Notes under the pieces: model-generated
Seen by the model: the letters and a program-made list of their open reading frames with translations, nothing else
What the model was told of the DNA's origin: nothing
Database searches by the model: none
Part shown: positions 7,406 to 10,841 of the stretch, in pieces
Layout of the letters: the number at the start of each line of letters is the position of its first letter
Numbering within the stretch: position 1 is the first letter of the stretch
Origin: an uncultured Elusimicrobia bacterium
GTDB lineage: Bacteria; Elusimicrobiota; Endomicrobiia; Endomicrobiales; Endomicrobiaceae
Assembly: GCA_947168325.1 (NCBI GenBank)
Contig: CAMVLN010000044.1
Coordinates: 1 to 10,841 of the forward strand
Direction of reading: 5' to 3'
DNA: 10,841 nucleotides
Position numbers and translations under genes: made by a program

Positions 7406-8722
7406 CTATCCTATAAGAATTTTGCCATCAGGATATCTTATATTATTTATAACTGGTTTTATATTCATTAAATATATAAGTATCGTTATCGCACCTATTC
7501 TACCGACAAACATCGCTAAAACTAACAATACTTTACCTACCGCAGATAACTCAGAAGTAATTCCAAACGAAAGTCCTACTGTACAAAAACCTGATACTGA
7601 CTCAAATATTACTTTAACTGTATCTAAATTTGGTTCAACTAATAACATTAAAGAAATAAAAAGGCATACCAATACAGTCATCAGTATAAAAACTAATAAA
7701 GCTTTTTTTACCAAATCACTGTCTATATTTTTTTTAGCAAGGAAATAAGAATTTTGCCCTTTTATCACTGCCCTTATAAACACAAAGACCAATGCTAAAG
7801 TTGTAATTTTTATACCACCTGCTGTACTACCTGGTCCACCACCTACAAACATCAACATCACTAAAAATATTATAGTAAAAGAATTCATAGAATCCAAAGG
7901 CAATGTATTAAATCCTGCCGTTCTTGAACTTATCGCTTGAAAAATTGAATTAGTGATAATCCAAGATAACGAACCTTGCTTTATATAAAGACCAATTTGT
8001 CCTACAAAAAAAGCTACAAATCCAAATACTATAAAACCTAATGTCATATATAAGATAACTTTAGAATGAAAAGTAAGTTTTATATTTTTACCTCTAAATT
8101 TATCTATAATATCAACTAACACAAAAAAGCCAAGTCCACCTAAAGCTACAAGTATAATTATTGTGTAAAGTATAGTTGGATTATTAGAAAAATTTTCCAA
8201 ACTATTTTCAAAAAGACTAAAACCTGCATTACAAAAAGCTGATATAGAATGAAATATTCCATAATATATAGCTTGTTCTAAATTAAAATCTTTTAAAAAA
8301 CCTATTGTAAGTATTACTGCACCTATAAGCTCTATACACAAAACAATTAAAACCGCTTTTTTTAGTAATCTAAATAGCTCATTAAAAGAACTTATATCAA
8401 AAAGCTCCTGCATTATCTTTCTATCTTTTAAAGCTATCTTTCCAAGTAAAAGACCCAACCCTGTTGAAACCAACATATAACCAAGTCCACCTATTTGCAA
8501 CAAAAAAAGTATTACAATTTGCCCAAAGTTAGTGAAATAATCTCCTATATTTACAACTGATAAACCTGTCACACAAACTGCTGATGTAGCAGTAAATAAA
8601 CATATAACTAACGAAAATTTGGCATTATCCTGCCTTGCAAAAGGTAAACATAAAAAAACCGTTCCTAAAAGTATCAATGCTATAAAAAATATTATTATAG
8701 TCTTGACAGGTGAAACATTCAT
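7406..8722 (-). CDS. ktrB: Potassium uptake channel subunit KtrB
   Basis: This is the inner-membrane ion-conducting subunit of a TrkH/KtrB/HKT-type transporter, with four M1-P-M2 repeats forming one pore per chain. The four filter loops, each with its key glycine, are visible: TSAVCVTGLS (46-55), SAFCNAGFS (161-169), SSRTAGFNT (265-273) and SGFCTVGLS (377-385). The flexible gate loop of the third repeat reads GGGPGSTAGGIK (294-305). At 438 residues the size is that of KtrB, shorter than proteobacterial TrkH, and the C-terminus NIRYPDGKILIG closely matches B. subtilis KtrB (NIRYPDGEVFTG). The ATG at 8722 lies 12 bases after the rplT stop with no Shine-Dalgarno visible, so initiation may rely on coupling to rplT translation. 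With ktrA it forms a complete two-component potassium importer. Confidence 0.94.
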   Translation of the reverse strand: MNVSPVKTIIIFFIALILLGTVFLCLPFARQDNAKFSLVICLFTATSAVCVTGLSVVNIGDYFTNFGQIVILFLLQIGGLGYMLVSTGLGLLLGKIALKDRKIMQELFDISSFNELFRLLKKAVLIVLCIELIGAVILTIGFLKDFNLEQAIYYGIFHSISAFCNAGFSLFENSLENFSNNPTILYTIIILVALGGLGFFVLVDIIDKFRGKNIKLTFHSKVILYMTLGFIVFGFVAFFVGQIGLYIKQGSLSWIITNSIFQAISSRTAGFNTLPLDSMNSFTIIFLVMLMFVGGGPGSTAGGIKITTLALVFVFIRAVIKGQNSYFLAKKNIDSDLVKKALLVFILMTVLVCLFISLMLLVEPNLDTVKVIFESVSGFCTVGLSFGITSELSAVGKVLLVLAMFVGRIGAITILIYLMNIKPVINNIRYPDGKILIG

Positions 8723-8734
8723 TGTTTAAGTTTT

Positions 8735-9085
8735 TTATTTTGCAGATTTTGCAATTTCTACCAATTGTTTAAATGTTGCATTGTCTGTAATTGCAATATC
8801 AGCAAGCATTTTCCTATCAAGAATAACATTAGCTTTTTTAAGACCAGAAATAAATCTATTGTAAGATAAACCCTCTTCTCTTACTGCAGCATTAAGCCTT
8901 ACTATCCACATTCTCCTAAAAATGCCTTTCCTATCTTTTCTATCATTATATGCATATACTAAAGATTTTTCTACTTGTTGAACAACCATTCTCCAACGAT
9001 GATTTTTGTCTGAATAATATCCTTTAGAAAGTCTGAAATATTTTTTCTTTCTTTGCCTTGTTTGAACTACATTTTTTACTCTCAT
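8735..9085 (-). CDS. rplT: 50S ribosomal protein L20 (bL20)
   Basis: L20 is needed for early large-subunit assembly and in well-studied bacteria represses its own operon by binding the leader or operator RNA. The 116-residue product has the normal length, with the basic extended N-terminus (residues 1-60) and the globular RNA-binding part: FRRMWIVRLNAAVREEGLSY, FISGLKKANVILDRKMLADI. The ATG at 9085 has AAGGAG (9099-9094) eight bases upstream. It lies 34 bases after rpmI in the conserved order infC-rpmI-rplT. Because a terminator-bearing leader precedes infC here, L20 is the natural candidate regulator of this operon. That is inference from family knowledge. Confidence 0.98.
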   Translation of the reverse strand: MRVKNVVQTRQRKKKYFRLSKGYYSDKNHRWRMVVQQVEKSLVYAYNDRKDRKGIFRRMWIVRLNAAVREEGLSYNRFISGLKKANVILDRKMLADIAITDNATFKQLVEIAKSAK

Positions 9086-9119
9086 TATCTTTTCTCCTTA
9101 ATTTTTCATAAATTAAAAA

Positions 9120-9320
9120 TTACTTTGAATATGGCATGAATTTTTCCATTCTTTTCATATCTGTAGAATCTACTATTTGAGATTTTCTTAATTTTCTTGT
9201 TTTTTCACCAGAATTTCCTGTAAGTAAATGTCTATTGCCAGATTTTTTATACTTTATTTTCCCCGTCCCTGTACCTCTAAATCTTTTTTTTGCACCGCTA
9301 TGTGTTTTCATTTTAGGCAT
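9120..9320 (-). CDS. rpmI: 50S ribosomal protein L35 (bL35)
   Basis: L35 is a small, very basic large-subunit protein. The 66-residue product starts MPKMKTHSGAKKRF, the family signature, followed by GTGKIKYKKSGNRHLLT. The C-terminal segment has MEKFMPYSK where many homologues have a similar ending in PY. The ATG at 9320 is preferred because AAGGAG (9334-9329) lies eight bases upstream. An in-frame GTG at 9329 overlaps that Shine-Dalgarno and would add residues absent in the family. The gap to infC is 23 bases and to rplT 34 bases, so all three are one transcript. Confidence 0.98.
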   Translation of the reverse strand: MPKMKTHSGAKKRFRGTGTGKIKYKKSGNRHLLTGNSGEKTRKLRKSQIVDSTDMKRMEKFMPYSK

Positions 9321-9343
9321 AATTAACACTCCTTTTTAATATT

Positions 9344-9877
9344 TTATTTTTTATTTTTAGAATCTTTCTTTTTAGGTGTTAAGGTTGCAAAAGATCTCAT
9401 TCCCATAGAAGACAATTTCCCTTCCACTACTGCTATATCTTCAACCGCCGTTTTCACTCTCTCAAGAACCGCAAGTCCTAAATCCTTATGTTGCATCTCT
9501 CTTCCTGAAAACATTACAGTTATTTGAACTTTATTGCCATCTTCAAGGAATCTTCTTACTTTTTTAATTTTTACATCAAAATCATGCTCTGCTATTCTTG
9601 TTCTAAGTCTCACTTCTTTTAACTGTATATTTTTTTGCTTTTTCTTTGACTCCTTTTCTTTTTTTGCTAAATCGTATTTAAATTTTGCAAAATCCATTAT
9701 TCTACACACTGGGGGTTTAGCTTGAGGAGCAATTTCTATTAAATCTTGACCTACTGCTTGTGCTCTCTTTATTGCCTCTGTAATAGCAACGATTCCTACT
9801 TGCCCACCTTTTTCATCAATAAGCCTAACTTCTTGAACTCTTATGTACTGATTAGTACGATACCTTCTAATGTTTAT
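9344..9877 (-). CDS. infC: Translation initiation factor IF-3, with non-AUG start codon
   Basis: IF3 binds the 30S subunit, blocks premature 50S joining and checks the start codon. Read from 9877 the product is 177 residues, the normal bacterial length. The N-domain has RTNQYIRVQEVRLIDEKG (residues 7-24) and DLIEIAPQAKPPVCRIMDF (45-63, the family signature). A Lys-rich linker with FKYDLAKKEKESKKKQK follows, then the C-domain with VRRFLEDGNKVQITVMFSGREM. There is no ATG, GTG or TTG between the upstream in-frame stop (9907-9905) and position 9709, which is well inside the conserved N-domain. The start must therefore be ATA (9877-9875) or ATT (9871-9869). GAGG (9889-9886) in a GAGGGGG tract lies eight bases from ATA and fourteen from ATT, favouring ATA. 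E. coli infC uses AUU. Such starts let IF3 repress its own translation. Confidence 0.95.
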   Translation of the reverse strand: MNIRRYRTNQYIRVQEVRLIDEKGGQVGIVAITEAIKRAQAVGQDLIEIAPQAKPPVCRIMDFAKFKYDLAKKEKESKKKQKNIQLKEVRLRTRIAEHDFDVKIKKVRRFLEDGNKVQITVMFSGREMQHKDLGLAVLERVKTAVEDIAVVEGKLSSMGMRSFATLTPKKKDSKNKK

Positions 9878-9889
9878 ACAATCCCCCTC

Positions 9890-9908
9890 GTAGGTTTTTT
9901 CTACCTAC
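9890..9908 (-). promoter_or_regulatory. Hairpin immediately upstream of the infC ribosome binding site
   Basis: GTAGGT (9908-9903) pairs perfectly with ACCTAC (9895-9890) around AGAAAAA. The stem ends directly against the Shine-Dalgarno tract GAGGGGG (9889-9883), and flanking U residues can extend it by wobble pairs into that tract. It could modulate ribosome access, or present an RNA-protein site beside the start codon. Confidence 0.5.
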
Positions 9909-9996
9909 AAAAATAAAAAAATAGAACGGATAAATACACCCGTCCCACCATAATAAAAAGGCAAAAACCTTCAATATAAAAAACATAAGAACCCAT
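9901..9996 (-). CDS. Possible Phe/Tyr-rich leader peptide (speculative)
   Basis: An ATG at 9996 opens a 31-codon frame ending at TAG (9903-9901). It spans the terminator and carries six Phe and four Tyr codons. A Phe-rich leader would make sense in an operon that ends in pheS-pheT, since E. coli pheST is controlled by such a peptide. Against it: the purine tract AGGG is only one base from the ATG, U-rich RNA gives UUU codons by chance, and the frame covers the terminator instead of ending before it. I list it only as a possibility. Confidence 0.15.
   Translation of the reverse strand: MGSYVFYIEGFCLFIMVGRVYLSVLFFYFCR
9910..9947 (-). terminator. Intrinsic terminator inside the infC leader (attenuator)
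   Basis: The stem pairs TGGGACGGGTG (9947-9937) with TATCCGTTCTA (9932-9922) around a 4-nt loop. All eleven positions pair when four G-U wobbles are allowed. It is followed by seven T, one A and five T (9921-9909). This is a good intrinsic terminator located before any structural gene of the operon, so it would end transcription prematurely. It is the core of the proposed attenuator. Confidence 0.75.
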
Positions 9997-10028
9997 TCCC
10001 TAAAATAAGGTGAAGGTGAGTCGGGACG
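9941..10028 (-). promoter_or_regulatory. Candidate antiterminator pairing in the infC leader
   Basis: CGTCC (10028-10024) and CACC (10018-10015) can pair with GGACG (9945-9941) and GGTG (9949-9946). This gives nine Watson-Crick pairs with a 5-nt bulge. It uses seven of the eleven bases in the terminator's left arm, so the two structures exclude each other. It also competes with the AGTCG/CGACT hairpin and part of the ACCTTCA helix, which gives a simple two-state switch. The pairing was found by eye and no folding energies were computed. Confidence 0.5.
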
Positions 10029-10069
10029 ACTTCTTTATTTAAACAAACCAACCTACATCATATACATGT

Positions 10070-10098
10070 ATTGTATTTTAATTATTTTTAAATGTCAA
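10070..10098 (-). promoter_or_regulatory. Strong sigma70-type promoter of the infC operon
   Basis: A perfect -35 box TTGACA (10098-10093) is followed by exactly 17 bases and the -10 box TACAAT (10075-10070), which matches five of six. Transcription would begin near 10063. No other promoter of this quality is seen before infC. The -35 box coincides with the outermost bases of the inferred IS end on the other strand (TGTCAA), so the promoter may be a hybrid of mobile and chromosomal sequence. Confidence 0.75.
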
Positions 10099-10841
10099 CA
10101 CTTTGTAGTCGTTTGTAACATATTGGATTTTTAGAAAAACTAGTTTATCAAATTTTTATTAATAAAATATATATGATTGCCTTTGGTAAGATAAAAAAGA
10201 ACGGAGGAAGGAAAAGAAAAACAAACAACAGCATTAAAAAGGAAAGAAATATTAGAAAAAGCTGAAAAATTAAAGATAAAAGGAAAAAAGATAATGGAAT
10301 GAAAGAATTTTTCAATGTAAAAGAAAAATATTACGAAGATGGAAAAAAGCATATTGTGAATTAGGGTTAATAGGTCTATAGCCACACAGTACAGGACAAA
10401 ACAGATTAGTTATAACAAGAATATTACAGAGATAGTATGTTAAGACTAATAGAACAAACAAGAAAAAGGAGAAGAAACTAAATAATTTAGTATTTAGTAA
10501 AAAAGATAAATTATTAGTTACACAAGTATACAAAGATGCTAGCAGCAACACAGTTGCTAAATTTCTAACAGATAAAGTATTAAATGAATTCCATTTTGAT
10601 GTTAAAGAAATTCAAGTTGACGGTGATAGCGAATTTATGAACAATTTTGAACAAATTTGCCAGAATAATAATATTAAATTACTAGTCTCTCCATCTAGAA
10701 GTCTAAAATTAAATTAATGGCAATGTCAAAAAAAATAATAGAACTATTCAAGAAGAATATTATTTGCAAAATTATAACAATTTAAAAACAAATATTTCTT
10801 CTTTAAAAATAATTGCAAAACAAATTCAAAATCATTACAAC
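10093..10841 (+). mobile_element. Decayed IS481-like insertion sequence, left part
   Basis: The stretch holds a degraded DDE transposase (see the separate entry) and starts, by inference, at TGTCAACACTTTGTAG (10093-10108), which has the TGT-type tip common among IS ends. The motif TTTGTA is repeated at 10102-10107 and 10112-10117, ten bases apart, as might suit transposase binding. About 90 bases then lead to the first transposase-like codons. The right end lies outside the window, so neither the inverted repeat nor a target duplication can be checked. The exact left boundary is a guess. Confidence 0.5.
10195..10841 (+). pseudogene. IS481-like transposase, multiply frameshifted pseudogene
   Basis: Fragments in different frames follow the order of an IS481-type transposase. 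N-terminal basic helical pieces include LKRKEILEKAEKLKIKGKK near 10233-10289 and FFNVKEKYYEDGKK. A piece ELGLIGL-stop-PHSTGQNR (near 10359-10404) recalls the region after the helix-turn-helix. Then comes the integrase core: VTQVYKDASSNTVAKFL, EIQVDGDSEF (second catalytic Asp, codon 10619-10621) and PSRSLKLN, ending at TAA (10715-10717). After a one-base shift the core continues as NGNVKKNNRTIQEEYYLQ to the window end. The residue in the catalytic Glu position, 35 after the Asp, is Lys (AAA, 10728-10730). The segment with the first catalytic Asp appears deleted. It is certainly inactive. IS3-like or other rve-type families are alternatives. Confidence 0.85.

Larger units (their letters stand above)
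9878..10063 (-). promoter_or_regulatory. infC operon leader RNA, likely attenuator (L20-leader type)
   Basis: About 186 nt separate the predicted transcription start from infC. In order on the minus strand I see: a hairpin AGTCG-tcc-CGACT (10031-10019); a 7-bp helix ACCTTCA (10017-10011) with TGAAGGT (9973-9967); a small hairpin AAGGT/GCCTT (9971-9967, 9962-9958); the terminator at 9947-9915; and a hairpin GTAGGT/ACCTAC (9908-9890) just before the Shine-Dalgarno. The terminator's left arm can instead pair with sequence near the 5' end. This arrangement, ahead of infC-rpmI-rplT, matches the logic of the L20 leader known in Bacillus, where L20 promotes termination. I cannot confirm that the L20-binding motif itself is present. 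Confidence 0.7.

Noticed and set aside
9344..9709. IF3 beginning at the GTG at 9709
   Set aside because: This start falls within the PPVCRIMDF signature and would remove nearly all of the N-domain, which is encoded intact upstream.
10100..10200. tRNA or small RNA gene in the AT-rich gap right of the infC promoter
   Set aside because: No cloverleaf, no GG-TTC arm and no clear hairpin-terminator unit were visible; the stretch is better read as the IS end.
10140..10551. Two overlapping hydrophobic open frames on the minus strand
   Set aside because: They are antisense to the Lys-rich transposase pseudogene; the Phe/Leu-rich composition is the mirror of AAA/AAG codons. No ribosome site or family match is visible.

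Overview
The window is strongly AT-rich bacterial chromosome, almost all of it conserved housekeeping genes, with decayed mobile DNA at both edges. Two things point to a diderm or meso-DAP-type bacterium: a meso-diaminopimelate dehydrogenase gene and a broken lipoprotein gene with a clear lipobox. The composition, the gene decay and the gene order suggest a host-associated, reductive lineage. An Elusimicrobiota/Endomicrobium-like genome is my best guess, but this is low-confidence inference because no taxonomic marker here is decisive.

Layout. 1-365: AT-rich intergenic DNA with a tandem repeat and, at the left edge, a short minus-strand coding remnant that resembles an IS30-type transposase tail. 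387-1364 (+): ddh, a stand-alone gene with its own promoter. 1394-1420: hairpin between convergent units. 1454-1880 (-): a lipoprotein gene broken by a single-base frameshift inside its signal peptide. 1928-1960: strong terminator closing a two-gene rplM-rpsI unit (2824-1986, -), which has its own promoter at about 2895-2867.

9877-2944 (-): one long, tightly spaced gene run, infC-rpmI-rplT-ktrB-ktrA-TPR-pheS-pheT. It joins the classical IF3/L35/L20 operon and the phenylalanyl-tRNA synthetase pair, with a KtrAB potassium-uptake system and a small TPR protein between them. Upstream of infC is a leader of about 186 nt. It carries a good intrinsic terminator, a mutually exclusive antiterminator pairing and a hairpin beside the Shine-Dalgarno, so attenuation (L20-type autoregulation) is likely. 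infC has no ATG/GTG/TTG start. It must begin at ATA (9877) or ATT (9871), about 55 codons upstream of the first conventional start codon, which fits known IF3 autocontrol through non-AUG starts.

10093-10841 (+): the left part of a decayed IS481-like element. Its transposase has several frameshifts, an internal deletion and a Lys in place of the catalytic Glu. The outer bases of the inferred IS end form a perfect TTGACA -35 box for the promoter that reads into the infC operon, so the main promoter of this essential operon may be an IS/chromosome hybrid. I see no new multi-gene system such as defence, CRISPR or a biosynthetic cluster. The most unusual points are the control region of infC, the possible IS-derived promoter, the potassium transporter inside a translation operon and the broken lipoprotein.
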